From positions 44,612-108,611 of the forward strand of contig DHNW01000024.1 of assembly GCA_002407675.1 (NCBI GenBank): a stretch of 64,000 nucleotides of DNA, given 5' to 3'. Made by a program: the position numbers and the translations under genes. Source of the DNA: Ruminococcaceae bacterium UBA5406 (GTDB lineage: Bacteria; Bacillota; Clostridia; Oscillospirales; Acutalibacteraceae). This document shows positions 50,032-58,124 of this stretch, in pieces. Position 1 is the stretch's first letter. Each line of letters opens with the position of its first letter. The notes under the pieces are model-generated. The model made no database searches, had not been told where the DNA came from, and saw only the letters and a program-made list of their open reading frames with translations.

Positions 50032-51011
50032 ACGCTTCCTTCCCCTCCGTTTTTCGCAACCGCAATCTGTCTCCTGATCGGATAGCGAATCCAGCGGTTC
50101 CAGTAGAGGGGATTCTTTTTCCGCACTTTCTGAGAGAAGCTGGACAGAAGCGCCTGTTCTTTTTCCCCTGCTTTTTTAAAATCAGGCAGACAGCCGCGCT
50201 CTGCCTCTGTCAAAGGAGTCAGGGGACTGTTGCTGTCCGGCCGGACACGCCGGCACAGATACTTGGCGGCTATGTTGACGGAACAGACACCGGGCCGGCT
50301 GGTTTCGTTGAAATTTTCGCCGGTAAAATACAGGCTGGAACTGTTTTCATCCAGCCAATTAAGGTAGGAGGCATACTGCCTCCGGCCGCTGGGCGGGTTT
50401 TCGGCCGGCAGGTGCAGGAGGACGCGTGCAAGACGGACGTCCTCCGGATGGGGAGAGCGGAGATAACCTGCCACAGACCGGAGCGCCCGCGGATCCCTGG
50501 ACTGGAACAGCGCCCAGACAAGATCGTGCAAATACGCGCCTTTCCGATTCCGCCGGAAAATCAGCTGCGCAACGGTTGGAATAAGCTCAGACCTGCGGTA
50601 CTTCTTCAGGAGGATTGACGCGGAAACATCGAGGATCTGATCAAAATCACCGCTCAGCCCGTCGTCCGCCGCGCCTGTGCGGAACATCCACAGCAGGGTG
50701 CCGAGGACGGGGCCGGTCAGCGAAGTCCGGCCAGCGGTTCCGTTGGCTTTTTTCCCGCCCAGAATTACACGGCAAAGCCGCGCCGCCGTCCGGTTTCGTT
50801 CGCTGAGCGCTGCTTCGTCTCCCCCGGCGCGTATGCCGGGCAAAAGAAGGAAAAAGGTTCCAAAGGTCAGGTGCGGATCATTGATCTGCAGCAGGGCATA
50901 CGGCTTCCTGCTGTTTTGGAGCGCGCGGAAATACTGCCGGCACGCCTCGGCTCCGCGCGTTCTGCGAACGGCATCCAGAGGACTGGACGCGGCGGGTTCC
51001 ATTGGGGTCAT
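50028..51011 (-). CDS. Unknown protein co-expressed with tgl
   Basis: 327 aa, ATG after AAAGGAG. Rich in Arg, Leu and Ala; no signal peptide, membrane span or Cys motif. The middle (about 100-210) looks like helical repeats (LDVSASILLKKYRR, LRSVAGYLRSPHPEDVRLARVLLHLP), perhaps HEAT-like. The ending has basic clusters. A 4-bp overlap with tgl suggests a spore-coat substrate or partner of transglutaminase; Lys and Gln residues occur near its C-terminus. Function not recognised. Confidence 0.75.
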   Translation of the reverse strand: MTPMEPAASSPLDAVRRTRGAEACRQYFRALQNSRKPYALLQINDPHLTFGTFFLLLPGIRAGGDEAALSERNRTAARLCRVILGGKKANGTAGRTSLTGPVLGTLLWMFRTGAADDGLSGDFDQILDVSASILLKKYRRSELIPTVAQLIFRRNRKGAYLHDLVWALFQSRDPRALRSVAGYLRSPHPEDVRLARVLLHLPAENPPSGRRQYASYLNWLDENSSSLYFTGENFNETSRPGVCSVNIAAKYLCRRVRPDSNSPLTPLTEAERGCLPDFKKAGEKEQALLSSFSQKVRKKNPLYWNRWIRYPIRRQIAVAKNGGEGSV

Positions 51012-51114
51012 AGTAGGTTCTCCTTTTTTCCGGTTTGGATGTTACTGCAATCCATACTATTGAAAAAAAGGCGGTTGGTGCCTGTACGCCCCGGCGATTG
51101 GCACAGAACAGAAA

Positions 51115-51157
51115 AACGCCCTCTGTTAAAGTACAAAATACTTCAGCAAAGGGCGTT
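51115..51157 (-). terminator. Terminator of the sugar ABC operon
   Basis: AACGCCCT (51115-51122) pairs with AGGGCGTT (51150-51157), with further imperfect pairing inside. On the minus strand it ends in TTTTTC. It lies after the GH39 remnant, so the remnant was once the operon's last gene. Confidence 0.78.
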
Positions 51158-51216
51158 GATCACCGGATCCGATTCTGTGTTCACGAATCCGAAAAAGGCT
51201 CATCCGTTCCGTATTG

Positions 51217-51434
51217 TTAAACGAGACGCTTCAGCACTAAAAGATAGACGTCATTTTCTCTCATGTCTCTTTGAAACTTAAACTTTCCATTCTGACCGAC
51301 ACTGACGATTTGTTCTTGAACAGGGGCTCCGCTGCAACGAGGGTATCATAAGCACGCCCGCCGCCGACACAAAACTGATAGAATCTACTCATTGGGCCTG
51401 CAACGTTTTGAATGTCAATATTGATTTGTCTCAT
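51217..51434 (-). pseudogene. Internally deleted GH39 beta-xylosidase remnant
   Basis: From ATG at 51434 (GGAGG upstream) a 57-codon frame to 51261 begins like GH39 enzymes: GPMSRFYQFCVGGGRAYDTL, the conserved N-terminal active-site strand region. After about codon 41 the homology stops; reading the next frame gives GQNGKFKFQRDMRENDVYLLVLKRLV-type C-terminal ending split here (GKFKFQRDMRENDVYLL, then VLKRLV, stop at 51217). About 430 codons of the enzyme appear to be missing between the two ends. It follows the solute-binding protein gene by 65 bp and was likely the hydrolase for the imported oligosaccharide. Confidence 0.75.
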
Positions 51435-51498
51435 CTAAAGCCTCCAAATATAGTATTTCCTGCGGCAGCTGCCGCAGGAAATCTTCCATTTTGCAGAA

Positions 51499-53277
51499 TT
51501 ACTTTGAAGCTGCTTCGCGTGCAGCCTGAAGATTATCGGCTATTTTTTGATCTGAAGCAATAACCTTGTCGTATCCCAAACCTTTTACTGTCGTCTGCAT
51601 ATGCTTAAGCAGAGAGTCGAACTCAGATTGATTTTTCGCAAATACCATCTTCCAGGAATCCTGAACGATAATCGCTTTGCACTGGTTGCATATTGTGTCA
51701 ACCTCCGTACCGGACGCCTCAGGGATATATGAGTTGCCCGGCGCAATTGAAAGCATATTGTTTTTCTTAAGGTATTCCATTGTTGTTTTTGCACCCATCT
51801 TTTTCTGCCAGGAAGTGTCCAGCATCGTATTGTTATCCGCAAGATAGGAATCCCACATCGTATAGTTATAGGGAAGGTTGGTATTCGGGTCCGTGTCGGT
51901 TGTCAAAACAGCCGTGTAATTCAGAGCGGAGATACCGTCTTTCCAGGTCCCGGTTCCCCATTTTGACGGAACGTCAATGGCTGCGCCTGACAGTGCCTTT
52001 TTGCCGAAATCAGTCAAAACGGCTTTGCCGTCTTTCATTTCCCAGGTTAATCCTTTGGGTCCGCAGCTGCCTGTCGTTTGCGTACAGGATGACTCCACAC
52101 CTTCCGGAGAATAGAGCCAGTCAATGAAATCGAGTATTCTGTCAGGATCCTTCGCTTTGGAGCCGACGGCAATTACGTAACCGTTCCCTGATTGACTGCA
52201 GCCGTTTGAGTAGATCTTTAAGTTTTTAAACGGCGCAAACATAAATCCTTTTCCGGCTTTCTTATGTTCAGTCGTGTTATAGGCGCCTTGCCCCAGCCAC
52301 GGCCACAGGGAATAAAAGATCTGGCCGTCCTGATATTTCGCAAACATAGTGTCGTAATTCTGTGTTGTGGAATCCGGGTCAACAAGGCCCATTTGATTTG
52401 CTTTAAACATATATTTTAAGGACGTTATGTAATACGAATTTTCGTCAATAACGCTCTGCCTGCTTTTACCATCGGAAGAAACCAGCAGGAAACGCGTGCC
52501 GTTAAGATCGTAACCGTAAAGATTGCTCATCTGAGCATTATTCATTATGTTGCCGTCCCAGTCTTTAAAAAACGAGAAGCCGTAGGTCTTTTTACCGGAA
52601 TCACTCTTTGGAAACTTTTGCTGCATGGCTTTCAGTACGTTCAGCATGTCATCCATCGAGTTGATTTCCGGGCTCCCGATGGCGGTGTAGCAGTCCCAGC
52701 GGATGTACGGTCCATAAGTCGGATCATTACAGTCAGACGAAGTGGTAGCACTTTGCTTGGAAACTTTGCTTGGAATTGCATAAATCTTTCCATCTGAAAC
52801 AAGGCTCTTGACCATTTCAAGCGCTTTCGGATAAGCAGATAGATTTTTGTAGTTTTTAATCTTATCTGTCAGGTCGAGGAGGAGGCCCGCTTTTGCAGTG
52901 TTCAGCAAACGTCCGTTTTCTGAGCCGGTCATGATAATATCGCCCAGGTTTCCTGCTGCGGAACGGGTGTTAAATAAGTTATCTCCGCCGCCTGCTACAT
53001 TCGGGGCAATAATGTTTAAACGCATATTGAATTTATCTTTTACAATTTTGCCGAACCAGCCAGACTGAACCCCCTGATAGTTTGCCTGCGTATCAAATAC
53101 ATCTATCTGGATAGTATCCTTGTATTTGCTGGAACCGGAAGTTCCCGTCGAGTCGGATGCCGCTGTCTGCGCGGCAGGGTTGGATACTGCCGAAGAATTT
53201 TTGCACCCGGCCAGCGGGCTTAGAGTACACAATGCGGCCAAAAGGCCAATTAAAATCTGCTTGTTGAATTTTTTCAT
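51499..53277 (-). CDS. Extracellular solute-binding lipoprotein of a CUT1-type sugar ABC transporter
   Basis: 592 aa, ATG after GGAGGG. Signal peptide with lipobox PLAGC (Cys about 25), then a Ser/Thr-rich linker and a large two-lobe binding domain with TMFAKYQDGQIFYSLWPW and DPDRILDFIDWLYSPEGVES, the latter typical of LipO/YtcQ-type family-1 binding proteins. It captures oligosaccharides for the two permeases encoded upstream. The ATPase is not in the operon; a shared MsmX-type ATPase elsewhere is usual. Confidence 0.92.
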   Translation of the reverse strand: MKKFNKQILIGLLAALCTLSPLAGCKNSSAVSNPAAQTAASDSTGTSGSSKYKDTIQIDVFDTQANYQGVQSGWFGKIVKDKFNMRLNIIAPNVAGGGDNLFNTRSAAGNLGDIIMTGSENGRLLNTAKAGLLLDLTDKIKNYKNLSAYPKALEMVKSLVSDGKIYAIPSKVSKQSATTSSDCNDPTYGPYIRWDCYTAIGSPEINSMDDMLNVLKAMQQKFPKSDSGKKTYGFSFFKDWDGNIMNNAQMSNLYGYDLNGTRFLLVSSDGKSRQSVIDENSYYITSLKYMFKANQMGLVDPDSTTQNYDTMFAKYQDGQIFYSLWPWLGQGAYNTTEHKKAGKGFMFAPFKNLKIYSNGCSQSGNGYVIAVGSKAKDPDRILDFIDWLYSPEGVESSCTQTTGSCGPKGLTWEMKDGKAVLTDFGKKALSGAAIDVPSKWGTGTWKDGISALNYTAVLTTDTDPNTNLPYNYTMWDSYLADNNTMLDTSWQKKMGAKTTMEYLKKNNMLSIAPGNSYIPEASGTEVDTICNQCKAIIVQDSWKMVFAKNQSEFDSLLKHMQTTVKGLGYDKVIASDQKIADNLQAAREAASK

Positions 53278-53352
53278 TCGAATTTTCCCTCCATGAATTT
53301 AATAAAATAGTTATTCGTTTTTTTAGTAAAAAGTCTGCTTTTAAGTGCACAG

Positions 53353-54306
53353 TTAACCCTTGACGGCTCCAATCATAATTCCTTTGACAAAATATCTCTG
53401 AAAGAACGGATAAACAAGAAGAATTGGAATGATCACAATTACAGAAACTGTCATTCGAATAGAAGTTGGAGTTTGCTGAGATGCCAAATTGGCAATTGAG
53501 TTTCCACTGAGACCCGGGTTGCTTTTTATCAGCATTGCGAGTGAATTAGCTTGGTTGATGTAGTTATAGAGCAGATACTGCAGTGAATACAGGTGTGGAT
53601 CCGTTACATAAATCAACGTATCTTGAAAAGAGTTCCATTGGCCAACGGCAGAAAAAATTGCAATGGTCGCAAGAATGGGTGTGCTGATCGGAAGTACCAC
53701 TTTAGCGAAAATTTTTAGAACTCCCGCACCGTCAATCGCAGCTGCTTCTTGCAGGGACTTCGGAGTGGACTCTATGTATGTTTTCACAAGGATAATATTG
53801 AAAGGCTGCACAACGGCCGGCAGAATGTAAACCCAAAAATTGTTGGTTAATCCAAGATTATAATTGATAATAAAACATGGAATCAAACCGGCGTTGAAGT
53901 ACATCGTGATAATTACAAACCGATACCAGAATTTTCGTTTCCACATTTTCTCCTGGGTAAACATGAAGCCCAGAAAAGCAGACGCAAAGACTGTACAAAC
54001 TGTTCCGATTACTGTTCGGAGAATGGAAATAATAAAGGAATCCCGCAGACCGCTTAATTGGAAAACCGCAGTATAATTACTCCACTGAATCTGCTGTGGA
54101 AACCAGTTAATACTTCCGTTGGCGCTAAGCTGATTTGAACTGATGGTATTAATAAACAAGTAATAAAACGGATAGACACATAAGATCGTAATGATAATAA
54201 AAACGGTGTAATTAATAATATTAAAAGTCACGTCGCCAGCTGTGTATCTTTTTTTTGCTTTTGGGGACGCAACGTCAGCGCATTTTTTTTTCACAAATGA
54301 AGCCAT
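53353..54306 (-). CDS. Carbohydrate ABC transporter permease (LplC/YtcP-like)
   Basis: 317 aa, six membrane spans. The EAA loop for ATPase contact is EAAAIDGAGVLKIFAKVVLP. The start INYTVFIIITILCVYPFYYLF and the end FFQRYFVKGIMIGAVKG fit the MalG side of CUT1 transporters, in the YtcP/LplC branch that works with LipO-type binding proteins. It lies 12 bp after the partner permease gene. Confidence 0.93.
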   Translation of the reverse strand: MASFVKKKCADVASPKAKKRYTAGDVTFNIINYTVFIIITILCVYPFYYLFINTISSNQLSANGSINWFPQQIQWSNYTAVFQLSGLRDSFIISILRTVIGTVCTVFASAFLGFMFTQEKMWKRKFWYRFVIITMYFNAGLIPCFIINYNLGLTNNFWVYILPAVVQPFNIILVKTYIESTPKSLQEAAAIDGAGVLKIFAKVVLPISTPILATIAIFSAVGQWNSFQDTLIYVTDPHLYSLQYLLYNYINQANSLAMLIKSNPGLSGNSIANLASQQTPTSIRMTVSVIVIIPILLVYPFFQRYFVKGIMIGAVKG

Positions 54307-54318
54307 GCTTTTTCCCCC

Positions 54319-55260
54319 TTAAACGATCGATTCACCGCGCGTTATTTTCGAGATTGCATTGACGGTGACAAGCAATACAACACTCACAACGCTTTTCATC
54401 ATACTGAGTGCAGTAGACAGCGCATAATTGCCATTGCCAAGGCCAAGATTGTAAACATAAAGATCAAGGACTTGAATGTGCTCCATGTTGAAGGAATTGT
54501 GAAAAACGTAATACTGATCAAGACCGTTGGACAAAAAACCTGCGACGGAAAGCATCAACAATACAAAGTAGGTTGGCAAGAGCCCCGGAATGGTTATATG
54601 CCAAATCAGGCCGAAACGGCCTGCTCCATCGACTTTTGCCGCCTCATAAAGTTCCTGATCGATACCGGCAAGGGAAGCTAGGTACATAATGGCGCCCCAG
54701 CCAAGCCCTTTCCAGAGGCCCCATAAAAGCATGGAAAGCCATGTGTGATTGTCGCTGTCGAGAAAATGAATCGGCTGCGAGATAAGCCCCATGGACTGGC
54801 CTACCGTATTAACCATACCACTGCTTGAAAACAGCGAAAAAGCAACGGAGTAGACCAAAACCCAGCTGATGAAATTTGGAAGCGTTGTAAGCGTTTGCAC
54901 CGATTTCTTCAGCCAGCGGCAATGAATTTCATTAAGAAAGATAGCAAAAAGCATGGGCAGGGGAGAAGTTAGAATTCCAAGACCGCTCATGGCAAACGTA
55001 TTGCGCATAACCTTTAGAAATTCCATTACCTGCGTCTTATTCAAAAACAAAAACTTAAACCACTTCCACCCGACATAAGGGCACTGCGAAAGTTTCAGCG
55101 GCGGGGTGTAGTCAAAAAAAGCATACGTCCATCCATACAAGGGAAGATAGGAAAAAATAAATAGCAAAATTAGAAAAGGTAAAATCAGCAGGAACATTTT
55201 GTAGGATATCCATTTGTTCTTTTTGACTGCTTTCCCTTTTGAAGCACTATGATGCTGCAT
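54319..55260 (-). CDS. Carbohydrate ABC transporter permease (LplB/YteP-like)
   Basis: 313 aa, six membrane spans. EAA loop: LYEAAKVDGAGRFGLIWHITIPG. The MalF-side branch LplB/YteP is indicated by YLPLYGWTYAFFDY near the N-terminus. First gene of the transporter operon (permease, permease, binding protein, wrecked GH39). In Bacillus relatives serve rhamnogalacturonan or xylan oligosaccharides; the GH39 relic favours a xylo-oligosaccharide here (inference). Confidence 0.93.
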   Translation of the reverse strand: MQHHSASKGKAVKKNKWISYKMFLLILPFLILLFIFSYLPLYGWTYAFFDYTPPLKLSQCPYVGWKWFKFLFLNKTQVMEFLKVMRNTFAMSGLGILTSPLPMLFAIFLNEIHCRWLKKSVQTLTTLPNFISWVLVYSVAFSLFSSSGMVNTVGQSMGLISQPIHFLDSDNHTWLSMLLWGLWKGLGWGAIMYLASLAGIDQELYEAAKVDGAGRFGLIWHITIPGLLPTYFVLLMLSVAGFLSNGLDQYYVFHNSFNMEHIQVLDLYVYNLGLGNGNYALSTALSMMKSVVSVVLLVTVNAISKITRGESIV

Positions 55261-55657
55261 TTCTAATGACCTCCTTATTAGAAAAATTACATGGTTGATC
55301 TGCTAACGGGCAAAACAATCCGGAGAAGAAACAAAATTAAGATATTCACATGATTTTCATTAAAAAAATATGTAAAACAGGTCTTCTCACTGTTTACTTT
55401 ACCATGCTGCCTAAAGAATTCCTACCTGATGAATTAGATATTTTTACTATAAAAAATGAACTTATTGGTAACCTTATGGCAAAAGGGCAGGCCGCCGAAA
55501 CCAGTTTTGCGCGATTGGCAGTTATGCCCGAAACTGTTCATTCAATTTGAAGTCATGACTGCCAGAGAAACGAGTGGCTTGCATAAGCCTTTAATAGTTC
55601 GCTCAATAATAAATGTTGGGGTGCAGAGAATAGAGCTTTGAAAAAAGAGTAAAAAAG
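55261..55657. other. AT-rich intergenic stretch, nothing recognised
   Basis: About 400 bp upstream of the sugar transporter operon. Small frames exist on the plus strand (55350-55550 and 55456-55641) without ribosome sites or family resemblance. It should contain the operon's promoter on the minus strand, but I find no convincing -35/-10 pair. No regulator gene is adjacent. Confidence 0.5.
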
Positions 55658-55733
55658 CAGAGCATATTCGATGAAAAACCTCTAAAATGGAAATTGTCAA
55701 CATCACCATTTTGGAGGCTACCGATATGCTCTG
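55658..55733 (+). promoter_or_regulatory. Long hairpin covering the start of the ISL3 transposase remnant
   Basis: Outer arms CAGAGCATATTCG (55658-55670) and CGATATGCTCTG (55722-55733), inner arms CCTCTAAAATGG (55679-55690) and CCATTTTGGAGG (55706-55717). GGAGG and the ATG (55726) lie in the right arms, so read-through RNA would hide the transposase start. Confidence 0.65.
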
Positions 55734-55904
55734 TAACTATAATACTGAAAGCTGCTTAAAATTTACGAGGGTATCGTAAAAACGTCAGACAGGGACAAGA
55801 TTAAGGTCTTGAAACGCAATGCTTTTGGTTACCGCAACTTCCGACGCTTTCGCAATCGTATCCTGCACATGTTCTACTATCCAATACAAAAAGGAGTGGT
55901 GTAA
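55726..55904 (+). pseudogene. ISL3-family transposase remnant with internal deletion
   Basis: The frame from 55726 gives MLCNYNTESCLKF, an ISL3-type N-terminus, and ends at 55779. In a different frame from 55782 the typical ISL3 C-terminus follows: DKIKVLKRNAFGYRNF then RRFRNRILHMF. Roughly 400 codons between are gone and the frame is broken. No outer terminal repeats or target duplication could be defined, so the limits of the old element are unsure. Its 3' end overlaps the terminator of gap on the other strand. Confidence 0.8.
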
Positions 55905-55917
55905 AGCCACTCCTTTC
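55887..55917 (-). terminator. gap: Terminator of gap
   Basis: AAAGGAGTGG (55890-55899) pairs with CCACTCCTTT (55907-55916) around 7 nt. On the minus strand it ends in TTTTTG, 20 bp after the gap stop. Confidence 0.9.
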
Positions 55918-55935
55918 GGGTTACTATTTAAAAAG

Positions 55936-56955
55936 TTATTTGTGGTCAACTTTGTTCATGTGCTTAATCAGATCCAAGACCTTGTTGCTGTAGCCCCACT
56001 CATTGTCGTACCAGGCAACCAGCTTCACAAAGTGGTCATTCAGCATGATACCGGCTTTTGCATCAAAAATAGAGGTGCGAGGATCACCCAGAAAGTCGGA
56101 CGAAACAACCATATCTTCTGTGTAACCGAGAATCCCTTTCAGTTCTCCTTCGGAGGCTTCCTTAACAGCTTTGCAGATCTCGTCGTAAGTGGTCGGTTTT
56201 GCCAGACGAACTGTCAGGTCAACCACGGAAACATCCAGTGTCGGAACACGCATGGACATACCGGTCAGCTTTCCTTTAACCGACGGAATGACAAGCGCGC
56301 ACGCTTTGGCAGCACCGGTCGTAGAAGGAATGATATTGCCGGCCGCTGCGCGTCCGCCTCTCCAGTCCTTCTTGGAAGGCCCGTCAACCGTCTTCTGGGT
56401 TGCTGTTGTGGAATGGATCGTAGTCATAAGGCCTTCAACAATGCCAAACTTGTCGTTGATCACTTTGGTAAGAGGAGCCAGGCAGTTTGTCGTGCAGGAA
56501 GCATTGGAAACGACATTCATGTCCTTCGTGTAAGTGTCGAGGTTTACACCGCAGACAAAAGTCGGGGTAACAGAGTCTTTTGCAGGAGCCGAAATAACGA
56601 CCTTCTTTGCACCGGCCTTCAGGTGGGCAGATGCTTTTTCGGTTGTCGGGAATACGCCGGTAGATTCAACAACATATTCTGCGCCGATTTTTCCCCACGG
56701 AATGTTGGACGGGTCTTTCTCAGCGTAAACATTGATCTTGGCTCCGTTAACAACCAGCTTGCCGTCTTCAACTTTGATATCACCGTTGAAATGGCCGTGC
56801 ATTGTGTCATACTTTACCATGTAGACCATGTAATCCGGCGCAATGAACGGATCATTAATTCCGACGATTTCAAATGTTTCCGGCTGCGAAACGGCGGCGC
56901 GGAAAACCAGACGGCCGATCCGGCCAAAACCATTGATGCCGATTTTAATAGACAT
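55936..56955 (-). CDS. gap: Glyceraldehyde-3-phosphate dehydrogenase, type I
   Basis: 339 aa, ATG 9 bp after AGGAGG. NAD-binding start INGFGRIGRLVFRA; catalytic Cys154 in SNASCTTNCLAP; His181 in TTIHSTTATQ; WYDNEWGYSNKV near the end. It oxidises glyceraldehyde-3-phosphate to 1,3-bisphosphoglycerate in glycolysis. Monocistronic here: no pgk or tpi follows, unlike the common gap-pgk-tpi cluster. Codon use is strongly biased, as expected for a highly expressed gene. Confidence 0.97.
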   Translation of the reverse strand: MSIKIGINGFGRIGRLVFRAAVSQPETFEIVGINDPFIAPDYMVYMVKYDTMHGHFNGDIKVEDGKLVVNGAKINVYAEKDPSNIPWGKIGAEYVVESTGVFPTTEKASAHLKAGAKKVVISAPAKDSVTPTFVCGVNLDTYTKDMNVVSNASCTTNCLAPLTKVINDKFGIVEGLMTTIHSTTATQKTVDGPSKKDWRGGRAAAGNIIPSTTGAAKACALVIPSVKGKLTGMSMRVPTLDVSVVDLTVRLAKPTTYDEICKAVKEASEGELKGILGYTEDMVVSSDFLGDPRTSIFDAKAGIMLNDHFVKLVAWYDNEWGYSNKVLDLIKHMNKVDHK

Positions 56956-56992
56956 AAATTGTAACCTCCTGAAATTTAAGATTCTATATGCT

Positions 56993-57021
56993 ATTCTATA
57001 GCAATTCCGGTAATATTACAA
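56993..57021 (-). promoter_or_regulatory. gap: Promoter of gap
   Basis: Minus strand: -35 TTGTAA (57021-57016), 17-bp spacer, -10 TAGAAT (56998-56993). It leaves a leader of about 30 nt. Confidence 0.55.
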
Positions 57022-57042
57022 GCCATTCTGATATTATTTTAA

Positions 57043-58101
57043 CTAACCTTCGGTCCTTTTCCGGGTAGGAACTGCTTTTTCTCCCATTTCTACAAATTTC
57101 TCTTCTCCGCAATAGGATTTTTTGAGAAAGACCGCACACTCCAGCAAAGCATCCTGCGAATTTTCGCTGTCACCTAAATTGTTTTTCGGCCCGGCTGCCA
57201 CCTGGTTTTCGGAAATACTTTTGCTCTCCTCTGCCGACCCCTGCTCCGGCTCCGCCTCTGCTTTGGACGGCTCTTCCGACCCATCGGAGGCCGGCGCAAC
57301 ATAAGCCATTGCCGTATCCGCTGTTCTGGAAACTGCTGAAAGAAAAACCAAAATGTAGACCGCCATAACCAAATTTACCATGTGCAGACCCACAGGGAAA
57401 TTTCCCATGGCACCCAGCCCGGAAAAATAGGAGATGCAGTTCGGCACGGAAGTGGAGAGTGCCATGGCCGCTGCGGGAAACCCGAATAGAAAAACGTTCC
57501 GCCCGCTTTTTTCCGTCTCAAGGCCAACCAATAATTTTGCCTGTGAAAACAGGAATAAAAGCAGAAATGAAACCGTAAGAGTATGATAGAGATTTTCAAG
57601 ACGGTTGGCCAGTGCCGCATAACTGACAAACATGGATATCAAACAAAGACAACCCCATACAGACGGAAAAATTGCCAGCATGGGCCGCTTTTGAAGAATT
57701 GTTTCCCCCGTGGCAAAATCATAGGCTGCCGTAAGGAACGTTACCGCCGCCAAAAGCCCTGCCGCCGAAAAAATCCGATCCAGCACCTGCGTTTCGGAAG
57801 ATTCGGTGAAAAACAGACCTGCAAGGGACTGACCGGCAATAATGACACCCGTTAATGCCGCAAGCGCAGCCGTACCGGCGTGCTTTACTGTGGGAACGGC
57901 TGTCTTGTTTTCTGTGCCGCGGTAACCGAAAACCATCAGAATTATTAATGATGCCAGCAGTAAAACAGAAACAATAGCAGCTGTCCGGCCTTTGTCTGTG
58001 TAAAATCCCGTCTGAAAATCGGAAAACTGAAAAAATTCAACCAAACGCACTGGCAGTACGACAGCCATGGCAACAGCCAGAGCAATCCAGGCGCGTTTCA
58101 T
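57043..58101 (-). CDS. Multi-span membrane protein with acidic tail, unknown
   Basis: 352 aa from ATG at 58101, 7-8 bp after AGGAGGAG; a longer frame to 58230 overlaps citrate synthase and is rejected. Eight hydrophobic segments fill residues 3-265. A soluble tail of about 90 residues follows, rich in Glu, Ser and Ala (EEPSKAEAEPEQGSAEES), then a small conserved-looking end (LLECAVFLKKSYCGEEKFVEMGEK). It starts 23 bp after the citrate synthase stop. No family recognised. Confidence 0.75.
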   Translation of the reverse strand: MKRAWIALAVAMAVVLPVRLVEFFQFSDFQTGFYTDKGRTAAIVSVLLLASLIILMVFGYRGTENKTAVPTVKHAGTAALAALTGVIIAGQSLAGLFFTESSETQVLDRIFSAAGLLAAVTFLTAAYDFATGETILQKRPMLAIFPSVWGCLCLISMFVSYAALANRLENLYHTLTVSFLLLFLFSQAKLLVGLETEKSGRNVFLFGFPAAAMALSTSVPNCISYFSGLGAMGNFPVGLHMVNLVMAVYILVFLSAVSRTADTAMAYVAPASDGSEEPSKAEAEPEQGSAEESKSISENQVAAGPKNNLGDSENSQDALLECAVFLKKSYCGEEKFVEMGEKAVPTRKRTEG

Positions 58102-58124
58102 AGGCAACTCTCCTCCTAAATATG

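Noticed and set aside
55350..55641. Two small plus-strand frames (66 and 61 codons) upstream of the sugar operon
   Set aside because: No ribosome sites, they overlap each other, and no family resemblance. Treated as non-coding.
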